This document shows, piece by piece, positions 12,777-24,332 of a stretch of 64,000 nucleotides of DNA. The stretch spans positions 806,001 to 870,000 of the forward strand of contig KQ964252.1 of the NCBI GenBank assembly GCA_001566295.1, written 5' to 3'. The DNA comes from Microdochium bolleyi. Lineage: Eukaryota > Ascomycota > Sordariomycetes > Xylariales > Microdochiaceae. The translations under genes were made by a program, and so were the position numbers. How positions within the stretch are numbered: position 1 is the stretch's first letter; every line of letters starts with the position of its first letter. The notes below the pieces were generated by a model. That model was not told the origin of the DNA. It made no database searches and saw only the letters and a list, made by a program, of their open reading frames with translations.

Positions 12777-14383
12777 ATGGACCAGACAACGGCAGTTCCC
12801 AAAGAGGGTACCAAGCAACCTGCACAATCCCCACCGCCGCCTCTGGCTCCTCAACGCTCCAGCTCTTCCTCGAGCATTCATAAAGGCCATCGCTCCAGCT
12901 TCGCTGAGAACCTCAGGGGCGTCCCGCCTTCCCCTCGATCGCAGCGCCACCCTTCCTTGACCCAAGCCGCCATCCAGGATCTGCTGAACCATCCACCGAC
13001 TGCGAGGAACAATGACCCGCGCTTCGCCGGTCGAGACTGGACCGAAATCACAATCGGCGAACTCGTGTCCCAGGATGACGTGCGATGGGTGGAAATGGAC
13101 ACGAGCGTGGAGGACACAACCATGGTCTGTTGCCTTCATTGGCTCTAAGTCGTGTGCAGGCGTTCTTGCTGACACAAACCCCGCATCACTGTAGGCTCTA
13201 CTCAAGAACACATCGAGCAATGTGATCCTGATCCGCGAGGACGCTTCAAGTACGACAGCTGTGTCAACATTTGACTACAATGATCTCAATGCCTATGTCC
13301 TGGTCGTTGTCGGCCTCGCCCACCCCACAGAAGAGCTCGTCAGTGTCTGCAATGACATCGGGCTCAAGGCACAAGCTAGAGTTGACATACCGATACGAGA
13401 TATACAACCCATCTGCCGCAAAGAATCACTTGTAACACTACAGGCAGATGAAGATCTTCTGAGCGCCATCGAGCTCTTTGCCGGCGGCATCCACCGAATC
13501 CTTGTGACAAATCGCGCATCCGAAGTCGTCGGCGTGTTGAGTCAGCTGAAGCTCATCGAGTTCTTCTGGAACGAGAGTGTCCACTTCAGTGCGATTGACG
13601 AACTCTATCCGAAGTTGCTGCGAGATCTTGGAATTGGGTCCCAGCAGATAATATCAGTAAAGTAAGCGGGATCCCCCGAACTAGTCTCTTGCCTTCCTCC
13701 GCTGACCGATAACCAGCGCCGAGAGTGCACTATCAGACGCGCTGAACCTCATGAGTCAAGAGGGACTGTCCAGCGTGGCTGTCACAGACAATGCATCGAA
13801 TGTGGTCGGCAACATCTCCTCGGCCGACGTCAGACATTTGACGAATGCTGCCAGTCTCCCACTTCTCAGCTCGTCGTGCTTGCATTTCATCTCTGTGATT
13901 CTGACAGAGCGCGGCACGGAAAAGGGCAAGGATTCGTTCCCTGTCTTCCACGTTAATCCTTACTCAACGCTTGCACACACGGTTGCAAAACTTGTCGCGA
14001 CTAGGTCGCACCGCATGTGGGTTGTCGAGTCGGCCTCTCCGTCACCTTCCGCGCCAGCGACGCCTCTGCTTGGTCCCCAGAGTGCCTTCCCGACCCAGTC
14101 ATCGACACAAGCATCACTTTCAGGCAGCCACCTCACCGCGCCCGCCGCGCCCTCATTGTCTGGGATGAACCTCTCTGGCAGACTTACAGGTGTCATCACA
14201 TTGACTGACATTCTCAATCTCTTTGCCAAATCGACGGGACTCAAGCCGTCTGATCCAAATGAACAGCGTGCTCGGAGACGGAGGAGTTCGAGTGCATCGC
14301 TCCGTCCGTCTCTAGATGCCACTCGCACCGGCACTGATATCCGAACAGATTTCAGACGGCATTCGAGCGTCCAGCGGGACTAG
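12777..14383 (+). CDS. sds23: Sds23/Moc1-type CBS-domain regulator
   Basis: Conserved fungal protein that binds and restrains PP2A/PP6-type phosphatases and links nutrient state to mitotic progression and sexual differentiation. Three exons (12777-13124, 13195-13661, 13717-14383) give 493 residues. The N-terminus is Pro/Ser-rich and disordered (QSPPPPLAPQRSSSSSSIHK), followed by SFAENLRG and SPRSQRHPSLTQAAIQDLLNH, hallmark Sds23 phrases. The middle holds CBS repeats in two Bateman pairs: IGELVSQDDVRWVEMDTSVEDTTM, LSAIELFAGGIHRILVTN, ALNLMSQEGLSSVAVTDNAS and a last repeat ending RLTGVITLTDILNLFAKSTG, split by a Ser/Pro/Ala-rich insert (about residues 370-415). The C-terminal RARRRRSSSASLRPSLD tail looks like a kinase/phosphatase-regulated basic-Ser segment. 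The start has the context CCAATATGG, and no upstream in-frame Met is needed. Confidence 0.94.
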
Positions 14384-15225
14384 AAGTGCTCTGGCGATAG
14401 GCGACCAGTTGTGGGTCATCAATGACCATTATACACCAACTTGCGGAACTCCAACGCGTCAACTCATACAAATCGGGGCCTTTCTCGACGCAGTACTCAA
14501 AAATTTCGCAAGCACATGAAATCCCCTCCTCCTTTGAGCTCCCGACTGCCTTGCCGGTAATCGGCGGCGTATATTATGATTTGATGGATAAATAACGGCC
14601 CTGGGCCTGGACTAGGCTCAGCGCGCGCATGTAGATGGGAACGATTTGGTTTTGATGACACGACCAGTATTTGATTCCAAGCATGATGATTAATCGTACA
14701 TACAAGACTATCAAAGACTGTTCCAAGAGATGCAATATTAAGGTTCAGAGTCCATCGTCCTTTTCTACAAACTCTGGCGCAGGAAAGCATGGTTGACCGC
14801 GTTCGAGCAAGAGTGAGGCCTCCAGAGCGCACACTCACGCTTGGCGGTTGACACTTTACAACACTCCACCCGTGCATGCGAGCATCAACTGTGATTGAAA
14901 TTTATGGGAACTTTCGCACCGTCCGCAGATGCATCAAGCGGCATTGCATCCTCTAACTTCAAAAGTCTGGTCACATCACCAGCCCATGCTACAAGCCTTA
15001 AACATCTCTCGCCTCGCTAATTTGTAGACGTCATTCTTCTCGACAACGCCTGACGCGCAGTTGGTCAGTCGTTGATGCCGCCGCGACGGACTCGCTGCTT
15101 CCTACCGTCGTTCTATGCAAGCAGCACAAAACCTTGCCGGTCGTGTCTTCTAACCAGCCAATCAGCTATTATGCAGAGCTCTGGCAAGAAGAGAAGCCAG
15201 TCCGTTTCCCAGCCTATCCTATCCT
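14384..15225. other. Convergent 3' flanks of sds23 and P450
   Basis: About 840 bp between two converging genes. It is comparatively AT-rich around 14530-14720 and holds only chance-length open frames. Nothing else is recognised. Confidence 0.6.
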
Positions 15226-17302
15226 TTACTCGTCGTCGGCCGCCTCATACATGGCCAGCGGCACGCCGATGCTGGGCTTGGCGACCATTTCTGCAGTGCG
15301 GAGCTGCGCGGCCCTGTTGCCGCGGAACTCGATCGACTTGTACTTTTGCAGGATGCGTACCACTATACATGTCGTTCGCCAAAGGTCAGCAGGGATCCCC
15401 CCCGGGGAGTCTGCAAGGTCGAGCTATTTGGGTTCGCTCGCTTGAAGGCCCGCGTCTCGGATGACGCGGAACGGTCTTTGGAGACTTACAGACGTAGGCC
15501 ATCTCGGTGTTGGCGAAGTTTTGTCCGATACACTTGTTGTTTCGTAGCATGTTAGTAGAGACAGAAAATCTGGGAGGGATCAAGAGACGAGATTGAACTG
15601 CCGGAATCATGCCATCAGTTGTACTCACCACCCGTGGCCCTCCGTTGAAAGGCACGTACTCCCACGGCTTGGGCTGCCAGACGTACCACCGCTCTGGGCT
15701 GAACTCGTGCGGGTCAGCAAAGTCGTCCGTTGTGGGAGGATACAAATCCTTGCGCAGCTGTATCGTCAAGGGCCCCCAGGCGACGGAGTCCCACTGGCAG
15801 ACCCCGATCGGGGGCGAGGTGGCGGTCGCGGGCAGCGTCGTATCCTTGAGCGCGACCTTGACGTTGACGGGCACGGCCGGGTAGAGGCGCAGGGTCTCTT
15901 GGATCGTGTACCGTAGGTACTTCATGTCCTTGAGGGATTGGTACGTCGGCGCGTCGTGCCTGCCAACCACGTCGAGGACCTCTTGCCGCAGCCGCGTGTA
16001 CTTGTCGGGATGGGCGGACAGTTCGTAGAGACACCAGGACAGGGTGGCTGCAGTGGTGTCGCGGCCTGCGAGCAGAATGGCGATCAGCTGGTCGCGAATC
16101 ACTTTTGGATCGCGTGTAAAGGTTGCCAGGCCATGAAGGAAGGTGAAGTCGCGATCCGATTTTGTCAGCTCCTCAAGCTCCGCCACCGAGAGACACAGGG
16201 TTTGCTGAATGTATGGTGCGATGAAGTCGTTGATTTTCTTGACACATGCGTGGTAGACCTTCTTCGGGACCAGGGCGTCAAAGGGCCTTTGGGGCTTGCG
16301 GTCAGCGATGTTGACTATGGTCCACGTCAGAACGAATGCGAGACTTACCAAGTCGTCAAGATTAGCATCTGCTCTCGTTGGACTGTGTCGAAGGCTTCCA
16401 TGAACGCACTTGCCGGGCTGTACCAAGGGCTCGTCAGTAAGTTGATACAGGAATGAATTAAGACAGCTACAATACTCACTTGTCAAGGCTGTTGGCTGGA
16501 GAGCCCAGCAGAAAATCAGTGATCGCATCAAAGGTCATGCGGTTGATGAGGTTCATGATCTCGACAGTCTGTCCCGACGGCGGCAGCTTCGAGATGAGCT
16601 TCTGGACTCCGCGCTCAAAAATATCCAGGTCGCGCACTCGCTCGTTGACAAAGAAGGGCCGGATCAGATTTCGACTGTCTTGCCACAGCTTTCCATCGGT
16701 CGAAAAGATACCGTCTCCCAGGAATGGCTCCGCGACCTGATGAAACCCTTCGCCTTTGCCGAAACTAGCGAAATCTGTGGCTAACATGGCTTTGACGTGC
16801 TCCTGTGGCGAGACAGATACATGAGGGTCAGCTGCGCGCAGCCCAGTCCATGTGTATTGAATGGTTCGGGGCTTCTCACCGGCTCCCTCGTGACGATGGA
16901 GCGAATGCCTAGGGTCATCTGTCCCTCGACCACGGTACGACCTGCGAACAGGTCATCGTAGAAGTCCTTGAGCCTGTTCTCGGAGACTGCCTTGCCGATG
17001 CCATAGATCACCTTGGCACCTATGAGAGGGAGTTAACATGGCATTGTACTTGAGGATGGCATGGCCAAGGGGGTGTATCGTCGCGGGCTGGTACCAGAGA
17101 TGGGGTTGTTGTAGATCATGTGTGCCCGCCCGCCGAGACTCTTGATCTTCCTGTCGCGGCGGACGAGCCGAATGGCATAGTAGACAGCATACGACACGAC
17201 ACCTGTAGCAGACAGAACCAGCACTGTCCTGGTGTCCAAGCCAGCCACGAGGGCGCTGATGGCATCGGCGAAGACAGAGAGAAGGGAACGATCTGAAGAC
17301 AT
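15226..17302 (-). CDS. CYP52-like cytochrome P450 monooxygenase
   Basis: ER-anchored P450 of the fungal class that hydroxylates n-alkanes and fatty acids. Seven exons: 17302-17095, 17019-16880, 16802-16480, 16417-16349, 16286-15629, 15532-15490, 15362-15226; product 525 residues. An N-terminal membrane anchor (about residues 24-45) is followed by a basic linker. The substrate-side phrase DGIFSTDGKLWQDSRNLIRP is CYP52-like. The I-helix has AGRDTTAATLSW, the K-helix ETLRLYP supplies ExxR, and FSPERWYVWQPKPWEYVPF is the PERF region. The heme motif FNGGPRVCIGQNFANTEMA is restored only by removing the intron between GGPRV and CIGQ, with the heme Cys at about residue 467. The start at 17302 gives a normal anchor; an in-frame Met 18 codons upstream (17356) is possible. 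The exact CYP family and substrate cannot be fixed from sequence alone. The 5' end faces the gelsolin gene. Confidence 0.93.
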
Positions 17303-18040
17303 GACGACGTGCACGAGATGGCACACTCTGGGAAGCGAAAGGATGGACAGCAACACGAGCGGCGATGTGAGAACGAGTCTTCAGGGCCACGGGTCGAGGT
17401 GCAATGAGCGAGCGATGGCGCACGCGTAGACGTTGGCGGACCCTCTGGTGGTGATATGTATCCTCGTGTCAGCAGGCAGCCGGACACAGCAGGGTTGGCT
17501 GCATCTTGCATCCTGCGCAGAGCTGTCCGACCCCGGACGGTTCCCAGTAGTGCTGACAAGAGAATCAAAAGACCCGGCTGGAGTCAGTCCTGAAGGATCC
17601 GGGTTAATTGATGCTGCGATAGGAGGGGGGGGTGCGAGCTGCCAAGGACCAAGCGCGCAAGCTGCTGCCATCCTGCTAACGGCCTCAAATTCAGCCATCC
17701 GGGAGCCGCGATCCGTCCTCCGGACCCACGCCCCTAATTATCCGTGGATTCACCACGTCAAGGACATTCATGAGTGAGCTGTGGGCGAGCCGTATGGCAC
17801 ACGATGCGACCTACGTTTACAGAATGCAAGCTCACAGCGGCGGGACCCGCGTGCCCGCATGTGCCGACCGTCCAGAGCAGGGATTCAGAACGGAACGTGG
17901 ACCCTGAGCTCTAGCTACTGCGTACACCCCGCATTCCTCGGGCCAGCGTTGGACCTTGGAGGCCCTTCATCTCGTCCCTCTTGCGGCTGTGCCTGAACGT
18001 CGTGCTTCCTGCACCTACAGACACATCGATTTCCTGAACA
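17303..18040. other. Divergent promoter region P450/gelsolin gene
   Basis: 740 bp between divergent starts. Only short overlapping open frames are present, and no specific element was recognised. Confidence 0.6.
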
Positions 18041-19222
18041 ATGCCTCCCAACAAGGGCCTGGTCCACCAGAAAGAGTACGACTGGCGGGACAGCAATGTC
18101 GAGCTCGTCGGCTCCGACCTCGACCACAAGGTCAAGTATAACTCGGCTGCCACAGAGCCCGCGTGGCAGGGCCTCGGCAGCGACCCGGGCCTCCGCGTCT
18201 GGCGCATCGAGAACTTCGAGGTCGTCCCGTGGCCCAAGGACAAGTATGGTCACTTCCACGAGGGCGACAGCTACATTGTCCTTCACTCCTTCAAGCTCGG
18301 CGACAAGCTAGGCCACGACATCTTCTTCTGGCTCGGCAAAAAGACCACCCAGGACGAGGCCGGCACCGCTGCCTACAAGACCGTCGAGCTCGACCAGTTC
18401 CTCCACGGCGTCGCCACCCAGCACCGCGAGCTTCAGAGCGAGCCCTCCGACGACTTCGTCTCCCTCTTCCCCCGCATCCGCATCCTCGCCGGCGGCGTCG
18501 AGTCCGGCTTCACCCACGTCGACACCGACGCCGAGGAGCCAGACGAGATCGTCATGCTCCTGCGTGTTTTCAAGCATCCGACCTCTCGCGCCGCCGACGC
18601 CGTCATTGTGCACGAGGTCGAGCCCACATGGCAGAGCCTCGACGAGAATGACGTCTTCATCCTGCAGCGCAGCGACAAGATCTGGGTGTGGCAGGGGAAG
18701 CGCTGCAGCCCAATGGAGAAGGCCAAGGCGGCTCAGGTCGTCCACGATCTGACCCTGGCCAAGCAAGTCGATGTCGAGGTCCTGTCCGAGAACGAGCCCA
18801 GATCGAGAACGATAGTCAGCATGCTTGGAGCAGACCAGGACGTATCTGGCCCGTTCCAGGCACCTCGACCCATGGGTGCATCCCGTAGCTCTGGTGCGGC
18901 CCAGCGACCACGCAAGCTCTTCCGGCTCTCGGACGAGTCCGGCAAGCTGCGGTTCGACATTGTGCGCGAGGGCAGCTCTTTTGGCAAGTCTGACCTGGAC
19001 AGCAATGATGTCTTCATCCTTGACGCGGGCAGCTCAGTATGGGTCTGGCAGGGCGGCCAGGCGAGCAAGGTTGAGAAGGCTGCCTGGGTCAGGGTAGCCG
19101 AGTCCTACATCAGGAGCCTCGAGGAGGCCTCTCACGACTCCAGTGCGTACCTCACCCCGTTGTGCAAAGTGGTGGAGGGCTATGAATCCCCAGCCTTCAT
19201 GCGCGCTCTTGAGGCGGCTTGA
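18041..19222 (+). CDS. Gelsolin-repeat actin-binding protein (severin/fragmin-like)
   Basis: Intronless gene for a 393-residue protein with gelsolin-type repeats, expected to bind, cap or sever actin filaments in a calcium-dependent way in the cytoplasm. Visible repeat hallmarks are GLRVWRIENFEVVPWPKDKYG, FHEGDSYIVLHSFK and HDIFFWLGKKTTQDEAGTAA (first repeat), WQSLDENDVFILQRSDKIWVWQGKRCSPMEKAKA (second), and DLDSNDVFILDAGSSVWVWQGGQASKVEKA (third). The length fits three-repeat severin/fragmin proteins rather than six-repeat gelsolin or villin, and no villin headpiece is present. Codons are strongly C-ending, suggesting good expression. The Met was chosen as the first in frame directly before MPPNKGLVHQKEYDWRDSNVE, a conserved N-terminus in fungal homologues. 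The capping versus severing activity is inferred from the family. Confidence 0.93.
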   Translation: MPPNKGLVHQKEYDWRDSNVELVGSDLDHKVKYNSAATEPAWQGLGSDPGLRVWRIENFEVVPWPKDKYGHFHEGDSYIVLHSFKLGDKLGHDIFFWLGKKTTQDEAGTAAYKTVELDQFLHGVATQHRELQSEPSDDFVSLFPRIRILAGGVESGFTHVDTDAEEPDEIVMLLRVFKHPTSRAADAVIVHEVEPTWQSLDENDVFILQRSDKIWVWQGKRCSPMEKAKAAQVVHDLTLAKQVDVEVLSENEPRSRTIVSMLGADQDVSGPFQAPRPMGASRSSGAAQRPRKLFRLSDESGKLRFDIVREGSSFGKSDLDSNDVFILDAGSSVWVWQGGQASKVEKAAWVRVAESYIRSLEEASHDSSAYLTPLCKVVEGYESPAFMRALEAA

Positions 19223-19793
19223 AGCATTACCCGGAGCCAGCAGTAGCATAGAGCCGTGAAGAAGTCTGCAGAAGCATCCTCCTCCCATCGCATCGTGGAG
19301 AACGGTGATGAAGCGTATGCGTATTGTAGCGCCACGAAGGAGCCCTGTAGATGTACTCCGTAGCCAAATCTACATCTTGGATGGTGCCGGACCCCTGCCT
19401 GGTTCTACGCGAGCCTGGTAATGAGTCCCCACTTTTAAGGCCGCCTTCTTTAGTACCCTTGTCCAGGAACAAGACCTTCGGATGCCCGGGCATGTCCACG
19501 CGCCGTGCCATGACGAAAATACCCCTAATTGTAAAATCGGCCACTCCTCGACTTCGCCATCATCTCCTCTGTGACGCTGTTGCGGCGTCCTGGCAACTCA
19601 CCATACCTCGCGCAAGAGACCTCTGCTGGTGTCTTCGACTTTGCGACCAATCACGACCAGCCCCGGGCAGTCTTCCAGCAACCATCTCAGCCCCTTCGCT
19701 TTCGAGTATTGCACACCATACCTTCCATAGCTTCTGAAAGCCCTCGTCTCAGCAACGCCACCATCAGCGACCACCGGTGAACATACCTGCAAG
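19223..19793. other. Intergenic: gelsolin 3' flank and lcb1 promoter
   Basis: 570 bp between two plus-strand genes. No gene or clear regulatory motif was recognised. Confidence 0.6.
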
Positions 19794-21520
19794 ATGGATC
19801 TGCACGAGACACAGGCCTACATTCAGGCCTCCGTCAACCAGACCTTCGCGGCGTTCCAGAAGGTGCCCGGCAGCGCCGTCCTGATCCGATACATCCAGTC
19901 CAGCTACCAAAACGACCCTGTCCGCTCCGCCATCGAGCTTGTCCTCGTCATCTTCTTCATCCGATACCTACTCTCCCCATCGTACCCGACCCATGAACCC
20001 AACTATGTCAAGCTTCGCGAGGACGAGATCGACGAGCTCGTTAACGACTGGGAGCCAGAACCCCTCGTCGCCGCCCGAACACCCTTCGAGAAGTCCGAGG
20101 CTGAGACGGCCCCAGTCATCGTTGGCCCTACTGGTCCCAAGGTCAAGCTCTCCAACGGCAAGACTGTCACCAACCTCGCGAGCTTTAACTTCTACAACTT
20201 CAACGCCAACGAGGCCATCAAGGACAAGGCCATCCAGACGCTGCGCACGTACGGTGTTGGTCCTTGTGGCCCGCCCCAGTTCTACGGCACGCAGGATGTC
20301 CACATGAAGGCGGAGGCCGATGTCGCCTCGTATCTCGGAACTGAATCCGCCATCATATACGCCCAGGCCTTCTCGACGATCTCCAGTGTCATCCCGGCCT
20401 TCTGCAAGCGCGGAGACGTTATTGTCGTCGACGAGATGGTCAACTACTCAATTCGCAAAGGTCTCGAGGCCGCTCGCAGCTCGATCCGCTGGTATAAGCA
20501 CAACGACTACGACGACCTCGAGAAGATCCTCAAGAAAGTTGCTCAGGAGCAGGCGCGTAAGAAGATCCTCACCAGGCGCTTCATTGTCACAGAGGGTCTC
20601 TTTGAAATGGTTGGCGATTCTAGCAACCTCCCCAAGCTGGTAAGTTGTGGGGGAATCGGGTATACTTTCAGATTATTCGAGCTATCCGAAGGATTCTCGT
20701 CCAGTTGAGAGTTGCGCCGTTTGGCACAAGACTGACATTTCTGCAGATCGAGCTCAAGGAGAAGTACAAGTTCCGCCTGGCCCTGGATGAGACGTGGTCT
20801 TTCGGAGTCCTGGGTCGCACTGGCCGTGGTCTGACCGAGGCACAGAACGTGGATGCCGCTCAAGTTGACATGATTATCGGGTCTCTCGCCGGACCTCTCT
20901 GTGCCGCTGGTGGCTTCTGCGCTGGCACCCGCGACGTGGTCTCCCATCAACGTATCAACGCTGCTTCGTACACATTCTCCGCCGCCCTTCCTGCCATGTC
21001 TGCCGTTACTGCCAGTGAGACTCTGAACCTCCTGCAGTCAAACCCCGAGATCCTTCTCCAAAGTCGGGAGAATATCAAGGCTATGCGAGCCCAGATCGAC
21101 CCCCGCAGCGACTGGGTCCGCTGTACAAGCGACCCTGAGAACCCGATTATGCTGCTATCCTTCAAGCCAGATGTGGTCGAGGCACGGCAGTTGACCTACA
21201 TTGAGCAAGAGCGACTCCTACAGGAGAGCGTTGATGAGGTATGCAATCAAATGCAGCAGGAGTTGTGATGCTCGAAACTGACTTATATTTTCCAGATCCT
21301 TGCGAATGGCGTGTTCGTCACACGGTTGAGAAGCCAGCCAGTAGCCAGCAACATGACTGAAGACCAGCTGGCGGATTGTGGCATGCAGCCGGCCCTCAAG
21401 GTCTGCATCACCACCGGCCTCTCGAAGAAGGAGACGGAGAAGGCTGGCGTGGTTATCCGCCATGCCATTACTAAAATCATGACGCGAAAGTCGACGAGAC
21501 AGCCCTCGCTGACTGCGTAG
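19794..21520 (+). CDS. lcb1: Serine palmitoyltransferase subunit 1 (Lcb1)
   Basis: Non-catalytic partner of Lcb2 in the ER enzyme that condenses serine with palmitoyl-CoA, the first step of sphingolipid synthesis. Three exons (19794-20639, 20747-21238, 21296-21520) encode 520 residues. One membrane segment lies at about residues 43-62 (AIELVLVIFFIRYLL). The alpha-oxoamine synthase fold follows with NFYNFNANEAIKDKAI, the conserved YGVGPCGPPQFYGTQDVH (its Cys aligns with the human SPTLC1 Cys altered in HSAN1), and VIVVDEMVNYSIRKGLEAAR. The position where Lcb2 carries the PLP-binding Lys reads without that Lys, and DETWSFGVLGRTGRG replaces the DEAHSIG-type motif, which marks this as Lcb1 rather than the catalytic subunit. 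The chain ends with a basic KIMTRKSTRQPSLTA. Intron donors gtaag and gtatg are canonical. Confidence 0.96.
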
Positions 21521-23114
21521 GAACCATTCAGCTTCTGACCTCACAGTTCCAACTTACACACTATAATATCTGGCTATAATTAATAGAAGAATAGAGCATA
21601 GAGAACGACGGCACGAGAATTGATCAATCATCTTGTCTTATTGGCCTGGGCAATCTCGCGTCGATCTCTTTTGGCAGACGAAAGCTATATCATAATGGCC
21701 GTCAACAAGGGTCGGACAATCCCGGTTGAATATGTAGTGATGTTCCCCAAAGACATGAGGCTAGGACTTCGTCAAACGCCAGTCCGGGAAGGGCCATGCA
21801 GCTAAAAGGATCAGGTGCACCCGGAGCGGAGTGTTGCCAGCTATGCTATTGACCAGAAGTCATCCCTAGCCGTCTTTCCAAAGATGACTATTTCTTTCAC
21901 AACGGCGAGCAGCGCTGCACCTTCTCGATGTGCTTGCCCTAGCTAGCCTTGGCTGTAACAGGTTGGGTCCCGTCGCGGAATGGTACCTGTGGTGGTGCAG
22001 TTCGGCGTAGAGTTAGACACTTGTGCGATTTGACCTGGCAACGCCCTTGTGTCGCGCAGCTCGTGTCGAAAGTGTCGATCCAAATTATCCGATGCGCGGA
22101 AAATCGAGGCCGACTGGATTGTCAATCAGCTACCTCGCCGCGGTTACCCAACAGGTTTGTGAGACTTCCGAGGTGTGGAGAAACTCCCACGTACGATCGC
22201 AATAAGACTGGCAGTCTACTAGGACAGAATCTCCATCCGGGTCTCTGTTAGTCGGTCGACAGATGAATTCATAACGACCTGGAGGCTGGCGCTTAAGGAT
22301 GGTCTTCCACCTGCGGCGTGACCATTGCACTAAGCACCTCCGTCGCGTGTGGGCCAGAGAGAGAAATGCAAATCATGAGCAGCAAAAGGAGCCACGGCAG
22401 CATTGCGCTCCCGATTGCAGCTACATGGGAGGAATGCCATTTGTTCAAGACTACCTCTTTAGTCATCCGGCGTCCCTCGATCCCGGATGCCGGTGCAGGT
22501 GAGCGGGCGGTATGCTACCTGGCCCTAACGTCTCTCCCTTGGGAAGCCACCATTCCAACAGCAACCGTCATCCAAGACATGCACCCCGACGACACTGCCT
22601 CTCGGTTTGTTCCGAGCGACAACCGTGTTTGCAACCGTCCGTGGCATGCAATGGCATCCCTGGAGCAGGAATCCAGGCTTGGCTTATTTGGCCCTGCAGG
22701 CGTGCCCTTTACTCATTAGGGAGGGTGTCCTGCTCCCTCTCCGATTCTGCCCATGGCGCCTTAGCTCGCTCCTCGCCTCACTCTCCCTCGGTTTGTCCTT
22801 TCACCTTGACTTGCACAGAGCCATACGTTCATTTTGGAGTGCCACCTGCTTTCCGCGGCGACTCGTCACCCTCTCTCTCCCTCGCCCGTTCTGGACGAGT
22901 CTTCTTGACGGCCCGCGTCCCTTCCTTTGCGACCTATGCTCAGCACGATTCCGTCGTCTTTCACTTCTCTTCTGCACACGACCTCTTGAAGAGTCCTTAC
23001 ATCGACACACAAGGCTACTGCGCAACTCCCGGGAGAGTTGGCATCGTCTAGCGTATAGCGACCAGCATCGTTCACCTATCACCACCACAACTTGAGCAGT
23101 TGATCTAGCACAAG
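21521..23114. other. Intergenic region before the GH17 gene
   Basis: 1.6 kb with no recognisable gene. The right part (about 22720-23000) is strongly pyrimidine-rich on the plus strand (CTCTCC, TCTTCT runs), typical of a fungal promoter or leader just upstream of a highly expressed start. Open frames at 22318-22719 and 22512-23051 show no domain and lie in this biased sequence. Confidence 0.6.
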
Positions 23115-24332
23115 ATGAAGTTCGCAACTGCTTCCGTCGTTCTCCTGCCATTGTTCGGTCTGGCGGCTGGCCAGCCAAGTAAGTCTTGTGCCCCGCCCCT
23201 TTCTCTCTTTCTCTCCCCTCTATGACAAGCAGCTGACTCGCCTGTGCGACATTAAGGCCGTCACAACCACCAGGCAGGATCGCAAAAGCGTCACGATGCC
23301 ATGTTCCACGGCAGGCGGGACAACGTCCACAATGAGGCGCGTGCCGTCGTATATGTCAACCAGCATGGCCAGGTGATCAACAAGCCAGATGCGGCCAACG
23401 TGCCGGCAGCAACAAACCCAGGTGGCCAGACGGCAGACTCTCACCAGCCCGTCACAACGCCCCAGCAGCCTCAGGATGCCTCTTCCGCAGGCAGCTCTGC
23501 CTACAACGCGACTGGCGGCGGCAGCGGTGGCAACGGCGTCACATATTCGCCGTACAAGGGCAACCACAACTGCAAGACGCAGGCCGATGTGGATGCCGAC
23601 TTTGCGGAGTTCGCCTCTACGTTCGGCATGATCCGGCTCTATGGTGTGGACTGCGACCAGGTCGCGATGGTACGCAAGGCGCTCGGCAGCAAGTATGACA
23701 ACAAGCTGTTCCTCGGCATCTTCAAGCTTGACGACATCGCGGGCCAGGTGGCCACCATGTCGGCAGGGCTTGGAGGCGACTGGTCACGCGTGAACACGGT
23801 CAGCGTGGGCAATGAGCTCGTCAACAACGGCGGCGCGAGCGTCGGCCAGGTCGTCGCGGCGCTGGGCACGGCCAAGGCGGCGCTCAAGGCAGCAGGTTAC
23901 AGCGGACCGGTCGTCATCGTTGACACGTTCAACGCCGTCATCGCCAACCCCCAGATCTGTGATGCCTCGGACTACTGTGCCGTCAATATGCACCCCTTCT
24001 TCGACCCCAACACGGCGCCCAGCCAGGCAGGCGCCTTTATGACGAACCAGCTCAGCCGCGTTCGGGCCGCCATCTCGGGCAACAAGCGCGTCGTCGTCAC
24101 GGAGACGGGCTGGCCGTGGCAAGGGTCCGCCAATGGCCTCGCCGTGCCCGGCAAGGACCAGCAGGCCACCGCGCTGCAGGCTATCAAGGGCGCCTTCGCG
24201 TCCGACCCAAGTGGAGTCTTCTTATTTACTGCCTTCAACGATCTCTGGAAGAAGCCGGAGTCTGCGACCTTCAACGCAGAACAGTACTGGGGCATGGGGG
24301 CGCGGACTTCGTCTGCAGACGGCGGGCGCTGA
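23115..24332 (+). CDS. Secreted GH17 beta-1,3-glucanase/transglycosidase (Scw4/Scw10-like)
   Basis: Cell-wall glycoside hydrolase of family 17 that cuts or rearranges beta-1,3-glucan. Two exons (23115-23178, 23257-24332) give 379 residues. A classical signal peptide (MKFATASVVLLPLFGLAAGQ) is interrupted just after cleavage by the intron. A Kex2-type KR site follows (GSQKR/HDAMFHGRR), then a Ser/Thr/Gly/Gln-rich linker to about residue 130. The catalytic barrel starts at TYSPYKGNHNCKTQADVDADF, with IRLYGVDCDQV. The acid/base Glu is in VSVGNELVNN (about residue 208), and the nucleophile Glu is in VVVTETGWPWQG (about residue 304). The C-terminus is FTAFNDLWKKPESATFNAEQYWGM. There is no GPI signal. 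The layout matches Scw4/Scw10/MP65-type wall proteins. The choice between hydrolase and transglycosidase activity is inferred. Confidence 0.94.

Noticed and set aside
15386..16531. Reading the P450 as one 381-codon unspliced frame
   Set aside because: It misses the heme-binding join GGPRV/CIGQ and replaces conserved sequence by intron translation; the spliced seven-exon model restores all P450 motifs.
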